Shown: positions 1 to 10,700, counted from the stretch's first letter. The stretch is 64,000 nt of DNA from Photorhabdus laumondii subsp. laumondii (GCF_003343245.1 NZ_CP024901.1:1550001-1614000); one strand, 5' to 3'. The notes: generated by a model from the letters alone, not told the origin. Numbers and translations are program-made.

Positions 1-421
1 GCTCTTCTGTCAAAGCTTGATAACGAATTTTTTCGTGGGCTTGATATTCGATCTGCTTTAATAACCGGGTGATATCTTGGTTAACACCGAGTGTGTTGAG
101 TGTCAGCAGTGGGGCGTCTTTCTCTACCCGCTGCCCATTCTGAACATGGATAGCGGTCACCCGGCTCTGTTCGTATGCCTGAATTATCTGAGAACGGCCA
201 GAGACAATCAGGCGACCGGTTGCGGTTGCCTGAACATCCAACTTACCCAGATAGGCCCAGAGCAAGGCCATGATAATGCCGATACTGAGCGTGATTGCAG
301 TGTAGCGGGCAAAAGGTGACGGTGGTCGTTGTGACAATGCTAAATGTGTCGGTAAAAAGTCATAGTGCTGCGGACAAGGGCGCAACCAGGTTTTAATTTT
401 ATTCTTAAACGCTTTAATCAT
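1..421 (-). CDS. rtxD: RtxD, HlyD-family membrane fusion protein of the toxin exporter (5' part only)
   Basis: This is the periplasmic adaptor of a type I secretion system, linking the ABC exporter in the inner membrane to an outer-membrane channel such as TolC. The minus strand reads open from ATG at 421-419 to the window edge (about 140 residues). It shows a short basic cytoplasmic N-terminus (MIKAFKNKIKTWLRP), one membrane segment around residues 45-65 (ITLSIGIIMALLWAYLG), then the typical HlyD start with DVQATATGRLIVSGRS and a beta-rich stretch (VTAIHVQNGQRVEKD) before a coiled coil. The ATG overlaps the 3' end of rtxB by 8 bases, so the two are translationally coupled. In Vibrio the next gene would be rtxE; it lies outside this window. 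Family is certain; the name rtxD follows from the neighbours. Confidence 0.9.
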   Translation of the reverse strand, partial: MIKAFKNKIKTWLRPCPQHYDFLPTHLALSQRPPSPFARYTAITLSIGIIMALLWAYLGKLDVQATATGRLIVSGRSQIIQAYEQSRVTAIHVQNGQRVEKDAPLLTLNTLGVNQDITRLLKQIEYQAHEKIRYQALTEE

Positions 422-2519
422 GACAAGGCATCTCCTGTTTTAATTCTTGTTGTAACTGCCAGAGCTTCCGGTACTGTCTACCGTGGTTAAGTAGCTGTTC
501 ATGAGAGCCTTGTTCGAGAATTTCCCCCTGTTTAAGAACAATGATGCGATCACAATGACGTACAGTTGAAAGGCGGTGTGCGATGGTGATAACCGTTCTG
601 CCTTGGGCAATTTCTGCCATATTTGATTGAATGCGTGATTGTGACTCGTCATCAAGCGCACTGGTTGCTTCATCAAGAATGAGGATTTTGGGGTCAGCGA
701 GGAGAGTCCGGGCAATAGCCAGTCGCTGACGCTGACCACCAGATAAAGATTGCCCGCCTTCTGCAATGGTTGTGTCATATCCCATCGGCAGCCTGAGAAT
801 AAATTCATGAGCGCCTGCCAGTTTGGCGACTTTAATCACCGATTCTAGGCTGGCATCGGGTTTCGACTGAGCGATATTTTCATATACTGTTTTATTAAAT
901 AAGAAATTTTCTTGCAGAACCACACCAACTTGTTGTCTGAGTGTTTCGATCCCTATGTTTTGCAATGGAATGCCATCTATGGTGATTGCGCCGGTTTCCG
1001 GGGAATAAAGGCGGAGTAATAAACGTGCCAGCGTGCTTTTCCCAGAACCGGAAGTACCTACGATACCAATGGCTTCTCCGGCTCTGATATCAAGGGTCAG
1101 TCCTTTGATAGTTGGCGGAATATCAGGTTGATAGCGAAAGACAATATTGTTAAACGAAACTGCACCATGCAGTGCTACCTGCTGCTGGCCGGATTGTTGC
1201 TCGGTTGGCAGGTTTAACATATCTCCTAATTTATCTACGGCTACCCGTGTTCTGATGAATTGTCCCCACAGTTCTACCAACCTGGCTAATGGCTGGGAAG
1301 TGTGGTTGACCATCATATTGAAGGCGATCAACTGACCGAGGGTCATTTGCAGTGATAAAACCTCTGATGCGCCTAACCAGAGAATTGCCGCACCGGTAAC
1401 TTTTTGCAGTAGCATAACAATATGGTTTGAGCGATTACCCAGTTGCTGTACTGCAAAACTAGTATCTACCATCTTCTCAGTCTGGCTATCCCAACGGCGA
1501 ACGAATTTGGGCTCTACCGCCAGACTTTTCAGGGTTTCAGCACCAGAGACCGTTTCAGTCAGAAAAGAGGTATTTATTGCTGCATGGGTGAATTGTTGTT
1601 CAACCGCTTTTTCCATACGAGGCGTCACCCACCACGCCAAAATGGCATAAAAAGGGAAGGTTGCGAGAAAAACCCAAGTTAGTAGGCCGGATAACAGGCT
1701 CATCACGTAGATGAAAATAAACATAAATAGAACATCGACAGATAAGGTGAACATTGAGCCGGTCAGGAATTCTCTAACGGTGTCCAGTTCACGCACCCGA
1801 GTAACAATCGCTCCCACTTGGCGGGATTTAAAAAAGAGTAAAGGTAGCCCGAACAGATGCCGGACTAGTTTTAATCCCAGTTTAATATCAATGCGGTTTG
1901 CGGTGTGAGCGTATTGGTATTCTCGTAATCCACGTAAAATCACCTCGATGATGCCGGCGATGATTAAGCCAAAGACTAATACATCAAGTGTTGATAGCGC
2001 TTGGTGGATTAAGACCTTATCCATTACCACTTGAATAACTAAGGGAGAAATTAGCGCAAGAATCTGTAACACAAAGGAAAATAACAGTATCTCACATAGA
2101 TTTTTCTTTTGTGCCAGAAATTCTGGAATAAACCAACGGATGTTAAATTTAGCTTGTTTCTGTTTTATTTTAATCCATTTTCCATTCCACTCTTTTATCA
2201 GCCTTTCTTCGGACCATATTTCAGGATTTTCTTTATCAACCCTCTGTATTAGTGAGCTCTCTTTATTCGATTTGGCTAAAACAAAAGGTAGGCCATTATT
2301 ATCAAACAAGATTGCGGGTAAAAGTATATTATGGTGCTTTTTGCTTACGGAATTTTTACTTGAAATCGATAAATTAAATTTTTCCTCTATATTACTTATA
2401 TATGAATAGTAACAATTAGATTTTTTTAAGTTATCAATGTCAGTGATGTTTTCTTTTCTATTATATATCATCAATATTAATCTTAATGATGCTATAGTCA
2501 ATTTCTCAATTTCATTCAT
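414..2519 (-). CDS. rtxB: RtxB, type I secretion ABC transporter for the MARTX toxins
   Basis: This 701-residue inner-membrane ATPase-permease should export the RtxA proteins in one step. Residues about 1-130 correspond to the C39-peptidase-like domain of HlyB-type exporters but match poorly and are AT-rich. Residues about 145-430 hold the transmembrane segments (ILLFSFVLQILALISPLVIQ onward). The ATPase has Walker A GTSGSGKST near 487-495, signature LSGGQ near 590, Walker B ILILDEATSALD near 613 and the H-loop AHRLS near 648. Length matches HlyB/RtxB. It starts at ATG 2519, is divergent from rtxH, and overlaps rtxD by 8 bases. Gene order B-D opposite H-C-A is that of the Vibrio rtx locus. RtxE is closely related, but the position next to the divergent promoter favours RtxB. 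Confidence 0.93.
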   Translation of the reverse strand: MNEIEKLTIASLRLILMIYNRKENITDIDNLKKSNCYYSYISNIEEKFNLSISSKNSVSKKHHNILLPAILFDNNGLPFVLAKSNKESSLIQRVDKENPEIWSEERLIKEWNGKWIKIKQKQAKFNIRWFIPEFLAQKKNLCEILLFSFVLQILALISPLVIQVVMDKVLIHQALSTLDVLVFGLIIAGIIEVILRGLREYQYAHTANRIDIKLGLKLVRHLFGLPLLFFKSRQVGAIVTRVRELDTVREFLTGSMFTLSVDVLFMFIFIYVMSLLSGLLTWVFLATFPFYAILAWWVTPRMEKAVEQQFTHAAINTSFLTETVSGAETLKSLAVEPKFVRRWDSQTEKMVDTSFAVQQLGNRSNHIVMLLQKVTGAAILWLGASEVLSLQMTLGQLIAFNMMVNHTSQPLARLVELWGQFIRTRVAVDKLGDMLNLPTEQQSGQQQVALHGAVSFNNIVFRYQPDIPPTIKGLTLDIRAGEAIGIVGTSGSGKSTLARLLLRLYSPETGAITIDGIPLQNIGIETLRQQVGVVLQENFLFNKTVYENIAQSKPDASLESVIKVAKLAGAHEFILRLPMGYDTTIAEGGQSLSGGQRQRLAIARTLLADPKILILDEATSALDDESQSRIQSNMAEIAQGRTVITIAHRLSTVRHCDRIIVLKQGEILEQGSHEQLLNHGRQYRKLWQLQQELKQEMPCHD

Positions 2520-2841
2520 GAAAAAATATCTTTAAAATCCACAAAATACGAATTAAAACAAGTAATTATATTAATTTTGTGTAGCATTTAAGTGTTACTT
2601 ATTATCTTATATTTATCGTCATTATCGATGTGGGTAAATGGGACTATATATGTGGGGTAAAAGGACTTTTTGTGTGTAAATGTTGATTTTAAGTTTTTTC
2701 TCTATATTATTTTATTGATTTTTTTACTCTTAATGTATTTATAGATATAAAAATTCAAGATATCCGTGAATCAAATGTATTCTTTGTTGTATACATTGTA
2801 TAACTTCATTAATAAGTTGTTTATTTTTGGTAAATAAAAAT
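2520..2841. promoter_or_regulatory. Divergent intergenic region between rtxB and rtxH
   Basis: These 322 very AT-rich bases hold no gene. They must contain the minus-strand promoter for rtxBD and the plus-strand promoter for rtxHCA. The plus-strand promoter is listed separately. I could not place the rtxB promoter with confidence because the region is full of A/T runs. Such AT-rich DNA is a typical H-NS target, and Vibrio rtx promoters are under H-NS and HlyU control. No specific operator is recognisable here. Confidence 0.6.
2723..2751 (+). promoter_or_regulatory. Predicted sigma70 promoter of rtxHCA
   Basis: A -35 box TTTACT (2723-2728), a 17-base spacer and a -10 box TATAAA (2746-2751) lie about 90 bases ahead of the rtxH ATG. 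The same arrangement, with the same 17-base spacing, is found ahead of all four other rtxA units, which is the main reason to believe it. Confidence 0.6.
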
Positions 2842-3192
2842 ATGTCTGAAAAATTCGTACAAACCATCTCTAGTGTTAATTATAATAAAGGTGTTTTTTC
2901 TCTTTATTTCGTTGGTCAAGAACCTAATCGTATGGCGAATGGGATAATGGCAGAAAATGATAATGAACTTGAATTAAAGCAAGTTATCCATATGCCAGCA
3001 TCAGGATTTATGTATATGGTTTCTATGGTTAAAAATATGTTGGAAGATCCACGAATGGCGGCTGAATTTGATAAATTAGTTGCAGCAGGGTTTTTACCCG
3101 CGCCACAAGTGGCTGAAGAGCAAATTGCATCGGAATCTATAGTGGAAGAGCCGGCTAACGCTAAAAAACGCCTATCTAAAAATACAAAATAA
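2842..3192 (+). CDS. rtxH: RtxH-like conserved protein
   Basis: This small protein (116 residues from ATG 2842) sits first in the rtxH-rtxC-rtxA order. RtxH has no established function, and nothing here suggests an enzyme. The N-terminus MSEKFVQTIS is the family hallmark; a central part has HMPASGFMYMVSMVKNMLEDPR, and the C-terminus is charged and Lys-rich. There is no signal peptide or membrane segment. A TTG five codons upstream (2827) is in frame, but I chose the ATG because the degenerate copies of this gene ahead of the other rtxA units start MSDKF at the equivalent ATG after a conserved TTTTTGG(A/T)A leader. Truncated relics of this gene precede copies 2-5, so this is the only intact rtxH here. 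Confidence 0.82.
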   Translation: MSEKFVQTISSVNYNKGVFSLYFVGQEPNRMANGIMAENDNELELKQVIHMPASGFMYMVSMVKNMLEDPRMAAEFDKLVAAGFLPAPQVAEEQIASESIVEEPANAKKRLSKNTK

Positions 3193-3213
3193 AATCTCAT
3201 GGTTGATTAGCGC

Positions 3214-3675
3214 ATGGCGATTATACATCAACCAGCGAAACTGAATACCGCAGAAATTCAGGCAATGATTGGAGGAGTGATGCTGCTGAGCCAGTATTCT
3301 CCTCTGCATCGAAGATACCTGGTGTCCGAGTGGCAACAGCGTATCTTGCCTGCATTTGAACTGAATCAGTTTTGCTACTATGCAGATGGACAAGGGCACC
3401 CAATCGCCTTTTGTAATTGGGCTTTTTTATCTGAGCAGAATCGAGATGAGCTTCTTTCGGGAGAAAGAGAGCTTATCCACACAGACTGGCGCTCAGGTCC
3501 ACATATCTTTTTTCCTGAAATGATTGCGCCTTTTGGTCACGGGCGTGAAGTTGCCAGGGATTTGCGCCGCCGTGTCTTTTTGCCGTGGAAAGGCCAGAAA
3601 GCTTGTACTGTCCGCGGGAAGCTGGATGTTCAAAATAACCGCTGTATTCGTCAGGTACAGTGGTTTTTTGTTTGA
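3214..3675 (+). CDS. rtxC: RtxC, toxin-activating lysine acyltransferase (HlyC family)
   Basis: This 153-residue cytoplasmic enzyme belongs to the family that transfers a fatty acyl group from acyl-carrier protein to lysines of the RTX toxin. The N-terminal half shows the family core: SQYSPLHRRY with His32 matching catalytic His23 of HlyC, then ILPAFELNQF, PIAFCNWAFLS and DWRSGPHIFFPEMIAPFG. Where HlyC has Asp92 in the last motif, this protein has Glu102. Length equals Vibrio RtxC. It starts 21 bases after rtxH and is the only intact acyltransferase gene for five rtxA copies. Relics of its last ~33 codons lie ahead of copies 2-5. In copy 1 the gap to rtxA is 198 bases, against about 30 after the stop position of the relics. 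Confidence 0.92.
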   Translation: MAIIHQPAKLNTAEIQAMIGGVMLLSQYSPLHRRYLVSEWQQRILPAFELNQFCYYADGQGHPIAFCNWAFLSEQNRDELLSGERELIHTDWRSGPHIFFPEMIAPFGHGREVARDLRRRVFLPWKGQKACTVRGKLDVQNNRCIRQVQWFFV

Positions 3676-3740
3676 TCAATTTGTTTGATCAAATAGCACT
3701 GAGCGCAGGCCCTTCCTTCAGATAGGGGATAAGTAGTTAT

Positions 3741-3780
3741 CGGAGTGTGTAAACTTGACGTTAAACACTCCGAATTTTTT
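3741..3780 (+). terminator. Intrinsic-terminator-like hairpin between rtxC and rtxA1
   Basis: CGGAGTGT (3741-3748) pairs perfectly with ACACTCCG (3765-3772). After one mismatch the stem continues for three more pairs (3750-3752 with 3761-3763), and it is followed by AATTTTTT. This has the shape of a rho-independent terminator or attenuator inside the rtxHCA transcript. It would reduce rtxA1 expression relative to rtxHC. It is absent from the matching spacers of copies 2-5. Confidence 0.6.
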
Positions 3781-3790
3781 GACATTAAGT

Positions 3791-3845
3791 GGATGTCCCG
3801 CCGTAACCGAATAGCGGCTGGCGTAGCCAGAGGGCGGGGAGATAC
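3791..3845 (+). other. Compact GC-rich RNA-like double hairpin ahead of rtxA1
   Basis: CCCGCC (3797-3802) pairs with GGCGGG (3833-3838), enclosing a perfect inner hairpin CTGGC-GTA-GCCAG (3818-3830). The base composition is unlike the AT-rich surroundings. Together with the preceding hairpin it makes up most of the ~165 bases present only in the copy 1 leader. It could be the remnant end of an IS200/IS605-type element or another inserted structured RNA; I cannot identify it. Confidence 0.4.
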
Positions 3846-3873
3846 CCTCTTGTATGATTTAAAGGGATTTTTG

Positions 3874-4782
3874 ATGGGAAAAGCATCTAATAGAAGTGCA
3901 GTGTACCTCTTTACAGGAAGATATTACGACGATAATGGCGGTAATCGTATTACTGCTGTTGGGGCTGGTGGTGAAGTTTATGCTTATGGCGGAAATGATG
4001 ATGTTACCGTTGGTTCATTTAAAGTCGATGTATACCATACAGATGGCGACCTTACGGTAAAGGGAGTGTCAGGTTATACCGGTATTCATAAAACGGGAAA
4101 TGGCGGGCTGTCATTTACGGGGGCTGCCGGTGTAGCTGCTATTGATCACACGGGTGAAACGGGAAATTTAAATTATTCGGGTGCGGCCGGTTATAATAAA
4201 CTGGTCCGTAAAGGGTTGTCTGGTGATACTCGTTTTAGAGGGGCCGGTGGATACAATCAGTTATGGCATGAAACTAACCGGGGAAATTTAGATTTTGCTG
4301 GTGCAGGGGCAGGCAATGACATTAACCGTACCTGGTTTAACCGTTATCAAGATTCACAGGGAAATGTGATATTTAATGGTGCCGGTGTTGCAAACAGTAT
4401 CAATTCGCGGGTAGAACGCGGTAATGTTACATTCAACGGGGCCGGTGCTGATAATCACATCGTACGTAAAGGTAAAGAGGGTAATATTATCTTACGTGGT
4501 GCGGGGGCATCGAATCGAATTGAGCGTGTATACCAAAATAAAGACGAGTATGAACAGACCCGTGGTGATATTACTTTTGAAGGTGTTGGCGGTTATAACC
4601 AGCTCTATTCTGATGTCGCGCATGGCAATATTAATTTCTCCGGTGCGGGGGCTTACAATGTAATCACCAGAATAGACGCGAATAGCGATTTCGATGGTGA
4701 GACACTGGAATTTGCTAAAGCTGAAGAGATCGTATTAACGACGGCAACGATGGGAGGACGCGGGATCGAAGAGTCCCAGTAA
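3874..4782 (+). CDS. rtxA: rtxA copy 1, N-terminal fragment ended by a premature stop
   Basis: These 302 residues from ATG 3874 are the start of a MARTX toxin, cut off by TAA at 4780-4782. The ATG is chosen because AAAGGGA lies six bases upstream and MGKxSNRS is the start of all five copies; an upstream in-frame start at 3745 would run through the hairpins. The sequence is a series of glycine-rich A-type repeats (GAxGYN, GAGADNHI), which in MARTX toxins form the outer part of the translocation structure at the target membrane. The four other copies read through this point; copies 2 and 5 have CAA in the aligned codon. The fragment has no C-terminal secretion signal, so alone it should not be exported. 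Confidence 0.85.
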   Translation: MGKASNRSAVYLFTGRYYDDNGGNRITAVGAGGEVYAYGGNDDVTVGSFKVDVYHTDGDLTVKGVSGYTGIHKTGNGGLSFTGAAGVAAIDHTGETGNLNYSGAAGYNKLVRKGLSGDTRFRGAGGYNQLWHETNRGNLDFAGAGAGNDINRTWFNRYQDSQGNVIFNGAGVANSINSRVERGNVTFNGAGADNHIVRKGKEGNIILRGAGASNRIERVYQNKDEYEQTRGDITFEGVGGYNQLYSDVAHGNINFSGAGAYNVITRIDANSDFDGETLEFAKAEEIVLTTATMGGRGIEESQ

Positions 4783-4791
4783 GTCACAGGG

Positions 4792-7700
4792 ATGAAATCA
4801 ACCGTCGAACCGAATACCTATCTTTTTGCCTTTACTGACAAAATGTACACTAAAATCAGCAAAGTTCGGCTGCAAAATAATCCCATTACGGGCAAACTCG
4901 GTTATTATGCCACTTCCTGGTATAAAGCGGGCAATCACCTTGAAAATCTTGCGGCGAAAGAAATTTCGTCAGGCAATGGATTTATCGCGATAAACGTTGA
5001 TGGCGCTTATCATCTTTCCGGTTTAATCTTTGAGCGTCTGCAACCCGTCACGATCCATGCTATCGAGGAAAACCTGTTGTCAGATCAGTGGGTAACCTAT
5101 GCGGGTGGCGTGATGGTTAAAGCGGAGGATATCTCGCTAGGCGATGCCAAAATGGAGGGGTATGTCGTCTTTTCTGATCAGGGAAAAGTCGATGTTTCCG
5201 CAGTCAAATCGAACCGAAAACCCAATACTTATGTGTATGCCAAAGTCATAGGATCCTATATCGAAGTAGTTGAAGTTCAGTTGGCCAATGATCCCGAAAC
5301 AAAGCACCTCAAATACATCGCAACAGCCTGGTCTAAAGCAGGCGATCATACGGGTGATTTAGCCAATGAAGAGTTTTCCTATGCTAACGGGTATACCTCT
5401 GTCTGCCCCGGTTACACGTTAAGCCAGCTTCAATATGACATCAATACAGTGCGCCGTACCGCCCATCGATTAGTGCATAGCAAAGAATATCATCATCAAG
5501 ACCTTGTGAAATTATCTGCAAGCAGTAATGACATTAATTTTAACGGTGCGGGTGGTGGAAACGTTATTACATCTGATGTCACACGGGGAGATATTAATTT
5601 CACAGGAGCGGGGGCGGCGAACGTTATTTTGCATGGCTCAAAGTTCGGTGATACGCATTTTAATGGTGCGGGTGCTGCCAACGTGATTGTAAAAAAAGGT
5701 AAAAAGGGCGATCTGATATTCCGTGGTGCCGGTTTAGCCAATGTCTTGGTTCACCAAGGCAAGAGCGGAAAAATGGATGTTTACGCCGGTGGCGCGGTAA
5801 ATGTTCTTGTGCGTATCGGGGATGGGCAATACCTGGCTCATCTGCTGGCTTATGGCAATATCTCAATCCACAAAGGCAACGGTAGCAGCCGGGTGCGGAT
5901 GCTGGGCGGATATAACACGCATACTCAGATAGGTAATGGTGATGGGAACTGGTCCGGGAAGGGTGGTTTTAACGTCATCACTCAAGCGGGAAAAGGGAGC
6001 ATCTCCTCCGTACTGTTAGGTGGCGCTAACGCACTGACTAAGCTCGGGGCGGGCAGTCTGGTTGCCGGTATGCTTGGCGGTGCCAATATTATCAGCCATC
6101 TCAGTGAGGGGACTGAAACGTCAAACACCACAGCAATAGCGTTGGGCGGTGCCAATATCCTGACTAAAAAAGGAAAAGGCCATGCGCGGGCGGTCATGGG
6201 CGGCGGGGCAAATGTCCTTACGCATATCGGGGACGGCAATACCACGGGCGTTATGCTGGGTAGCGCGAATATCTTGACTAAAGTCGGGAGTGGCGACTCG
6301 ACCGGCATTATGTTCGGCATAGGCAACGTGTTGACCCATGTCGGCGACGGTTTGACGCTGGGCGTGATGGCTGCGGCAGGCAATATCTTCACTAAAGTTG
6401 GGGAGGGGACATCTATCGCAGCCTTGACTGGTACTGGCAACCTGTTTACCCATGTCGGCAAAGGGGATGTTTGGGCGCTAATGGGCGGTGCAGTGAACGT
6501 CTTTACCAAAGTGGGTGACGGTGATGCGCTGGCATTGATGGTCGCGGCGGGCAATGTGTTTACGCATATTGGGGATGGCACCAGCGTTGCACTGATGCAG
6601 GCAGAAGGCAATATCGCCACAAAAGTGGGTAATGGTATGACCTTGGCGGCGATGATCGGTAAAGCCAATCTCTTTACCCATGTCGGGGAGGGCAATACCT
6701 TTGCGGCCCTGATTGGCGGGGCCAATGTGCTGACCAAAGTCGGTAACGACCAGACAGCCGCTTTAATGATAGGGAAAGCCAATATCTATTCCCATGTGGG
6801 TAATGGCCCCAGTATCGGTTTGTTTGCCGGTGAACTGAATGTCATGACCAAAGTGGGTGAGGGGACAACGCTGGCGGCCATGTTTGGTCGGGCCAATATA
6901 ATGACTCATGTGGGGGAGGGTTTAACCGGCGTGTTAGCACTGGGTGAGGCCAATATCGTTACCAAGGTGGGTAATGATTTTATGGGGGTTGTTGCCACGG
7001 TGAAGGCGAACGTTATTACGCATGTTGGCAATGCGGCAACCGCCAGTATCCTGTTTGGCAAAGGCAATATTCTGACCAAAGTGGGCGACGGTACCACAGT
7101 TGGCCTGCTGATTTCCAAAGTGGGTAACGTGATGACCCATGTTGGTGAGGGCACGACAGTGGGGTTTGCCAAAGGAAAAGCCAATATCATCACGCAGATT
7201 GGTAATGGTACCGGCGTAAATGCGGCTTGGGGGGAAGCGAATATCCTGACGCAGGTGGGAAATGGCGACCATTACGCTTTTACGAAAGGTCAAGCCAACT
7301 TCGTAACTAAAGTGGGGATGGGACGGGAAGTCACGGTAGTGCAGGGGGATGCCAACATTATCACCCATGTGGGTAACGGTGACGATTATACCGGTGCCTG
7401 GGGCAAAGCCAATGTTGTCACTAAAGTTGGTGACGGGCGCAATGTAGTGCTGGCGAAAGGCAAGGCCAACATAATCACTCAGGTAGGTCAGGGAGATAGC
7501 TTTAATGCCTTATGGAGCGAAGGCAATATTGTCACCAAAGTGGGAGACGGTGTGCAGGTGACGGCGGCGAAAGGGACAGCTAACGTGACCACGACAATAG
7601 GCAACGGTTTAAATGTTACCGCCGCGCAGGGCGACGCGAATATTAACACCCATGTGGGTAAGGGTATTTCGGTTAATGTGGCGTGGGGTAAATATAACGT

Positions 7701-10700
7701 CAATACCAAAGTGGGCAATGGCCTGAATGTGGCGGTCATGAAAGGCCAGAGTAACGCCAATATTCAGGTGGGTCAGGGTTTAGCGGTTAATGCTTCTTAT
7801 GCGCGCAATAATGTGGCGATTAAGATAGGTGAGGGTGATTTTTACAGCCTGGCGGTTGCCGCGAGTAATACAGAAAGCAACAAACTGGCCGCTTTCTTCA
7901 ACAATATCAAACAAACTGCACTCGGTGTGATGGGCAGTCAGGCGATCAACTATCTGGTGAAGGGGGAGGAAACTAACACGTCGGGCACTCATAAAGGCAG
8001 AGGGGCGATTCATTTAGCGGAAGTTTCTGCTATTGAGGGTTTCCATATAGATGAAATTGCGCCAGTAAGTTCAAATTTGAGCAATCGTTTGCTTGGTTCT
8101 GTCACCGCGGCCGAAACGCCTGATCTCGAAAATATTCATCATTCATTGAATATTAATGAAAGCGATGATTCGGAACAGGAAATTAATCTGATCATCAATG
8201 GTGATTTTGAACAAGGTGAGTTGGGTTGGTTGGCCACTCATGGTATTGAAGCATATCACCCAGCCAGTATTTATGTCCTTGAAACAGAGGGATATGGCGA
8301 GCGCGTCAGTGAACTTGATGTGGAGAGAAACACCACGATTTATCAGGATCTGCAAAACTTGTCTGAAGGCGAGGTGATTTCACTGAGTTTTGATTTTGCC
8401 AATAGTCTCCATGCTGCTCTTACCGACAGTGGCATGGAGGTTTTATGGAATGGAAAACTTGTATTCTCGGCTTTTGACGGTGCCGCGAAATGGCAAAATA
8501 AAACACTGGAGCTAACAGCAAAAACAGGTAGTAACCGCATTGAGTTTAAAGGAACCGGTGAGGATGATGGTACAGGTTATATTCTCGATAATATTGTTGC
8601 TAAATCTAAGAGCTCACGACTCACTAAGGCTGTTATCGAACACGCGAAACAGGGTAAAGCGGCACAAAATGCATTAAACGATAAAGAAAAAGCGGAAAAA
8701 GATCGCCAGCTTCTAGAACAAGAAAAAGAGAAGCAACTGGCCGCGATGGCGAAATCGCAATCCCGATTAGAATCAACAAATCAGGCAGCACTTAACCAGA
8801 ATGGGCAAGTGCAGCGAGCGGCGATAAAAGAAGAAGCTCAGGCAGTGACGGAAGAGCTGACTTTACTCGCGGACAAATTTAAAGCACTTAAAGACAAAAC
8901 TGATGGGAGTCGTGAGTTAGAGAACCATTATCTCGACTATGCGAGTGGAATCGCTGAGGACATCCAGAAACGATTGGATGATATTAAGCCGACATTAGAA
9001 AAACGGCTGGTGGATATCCATCGGGATGCTATTGATATACAGCAAAAAGTAAAAGATACCGTGGTGCTATCAGCAGCCGGAACGGAAAAAGGTAAACAAA
9101 ATCGTGATAAGGCTATTCTTGATGGTGTAGAGGCGCAATTAAAAGCAGAGCAGAGAAAAAAAGAAGCACTTTTGCAACAGCAGCAGGCGGAAAAGGCGAA
9201 GGATAACGCCAATATCGCGTATCAGAATGCAGAAAATCGGGGTCAGCGTGATATTGCGGCGGCGGAAAGTAAAGTGGCTCAAACCCAGGCGGATGCTAAA
9301 GGAGCGAAGTTGAGTAATGCCAAGCCTGTTCGCAGTGGTGCAAGTGGCAGCGGCTTGTCAGAAGAAAAAGCCTATGAGTCAACAGGGGCGGGAGAAACCG
9401 GCAGTCATATCGATCCGGAATCAATGCCGGAAGCGGGAAACCGATATTATCAGGGGCTGACCGAAGATGAATGGCAGGCGTTGGCGAGTGCGAAACAAGC
9501 TGTTAGCCGGTTGCAGATCAACGCGGGAATTCGTGCAAAAAATGCCGGTGCTTCGGTCATTTCTCTGTTTAGCGGAACGTCATACACTAGGGTTGTGGAA
9601 CCTATCTCAAATCAACCCAGAAAATTAATCGCAAAAGCACCTGTAATGTCGGGTATCAATTTGCAAGGATTAGGGCAAATTACGGGTGGAGATAGCCTTA
9701 AATCCCATTTTTCCATCCTGAGAGAGTTTGAGCCTTTCTTGCTGAGTCAGGATGACAAACGGTTTATTGATTCAACGAAAAGATATTTTGGTCAGATAAA
9801 TACCGATCGGCCCAGTAAGGCGCTAGAGGGAGTACGTGAGGCTTTCAACAATGCGGTCGAACAACCTGATGAACAGCATGTGTTGCAGCTTGAGCAAGCG
9901 CTTGCTCATTGGCAACAGCATGATCCTCATGAGTTTGCCAAGCGTGGTCGGTTAGTCAAAAGCCTGCGTTTTGAAATGGGGGAACTGGTTGCCTACCTTC
10001 AGGCAAAAAGAGCTGAATCCGTCGGGGTTCTGGGGATTAGTTTGGCACCTGACCATGTTGCACAGTTTGACCAACAGGTATCCTTTGATGGGTTTGGGCG
10101 TGTGGCGGGCTTGAAAGGCGACATCGCGCAAAGCGACATTAATCGTCTTACTGATTTACAAATCAAGCCATTGACTCAGACTAACTCTGTGGCAGAGCGG
10201 GAAGCGCCTAAAACTGAAAGTGACAGCCTTATCGTTTTCGTTAGCCGATTGCAACAGGAAGCGATCCCCGAAGGTATGCCGTTAGTTGAGCGGGCCAAAA
10301 ACCTTTGGTTTAGCGGACAAGTCACACAACAGGAAACCATTAAGCTATTTGAGGATGCCGCTACCCAGTTGCAGACATATCCTGAATTACACACGTTAGC
10401 TCAACAGTTACTGGCGGATGCCCGTAAAGAAAAGGCCACGGGACAATATATCGACAACCTGTTTGGCCGCCATTTTGATTCTGAGTTGGCCGATGAATTG
10501 GTGAAAACAGCGCCACAGGATGCTATGACCACAGCCCGGCAGACAGGACAATTTCTGGTAGAGCAATTTGAACAGTGGGTAGAGGGTCGTTATCCTGATG
10601 TCACCGAGCGTGAGAAGATTGTTGCTGAAACGATGGAGAGTTTTGTCAAGGTCATCAATCGGGACTGTCGCCCCTGGTTTAGTCGAGTGCCTGAATTGAT

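Noticed and set aside
77..319. Plus-strand 80-codon ORF at the left edge
   Set aside because: It lies antisense to a clear HlyD-family reading frame (rtxD).
3745..3873. Upstream start for rtxA1 (MCKLDVK...)
   Set aside because: The extension runs through two hairpins and has no counterpart in other copies; ATG 3874 has a good ribosome site and the conserved MGK start.
5982..6782. Minus-strand ORFs opposite the B repeats (also 29909-30709, 41718-42473)
   Set aside because: Periodic translations (PSPTLV...) simply mirror the TKVGDG repeats on the plus strand.
5930..7850. CRISPR-like regular repeat spacing
   Set aside because: The ~57-base period is the coding of 19-residue B repeats in an open toxin frame; repeats are imperfect and there are no cas genes.
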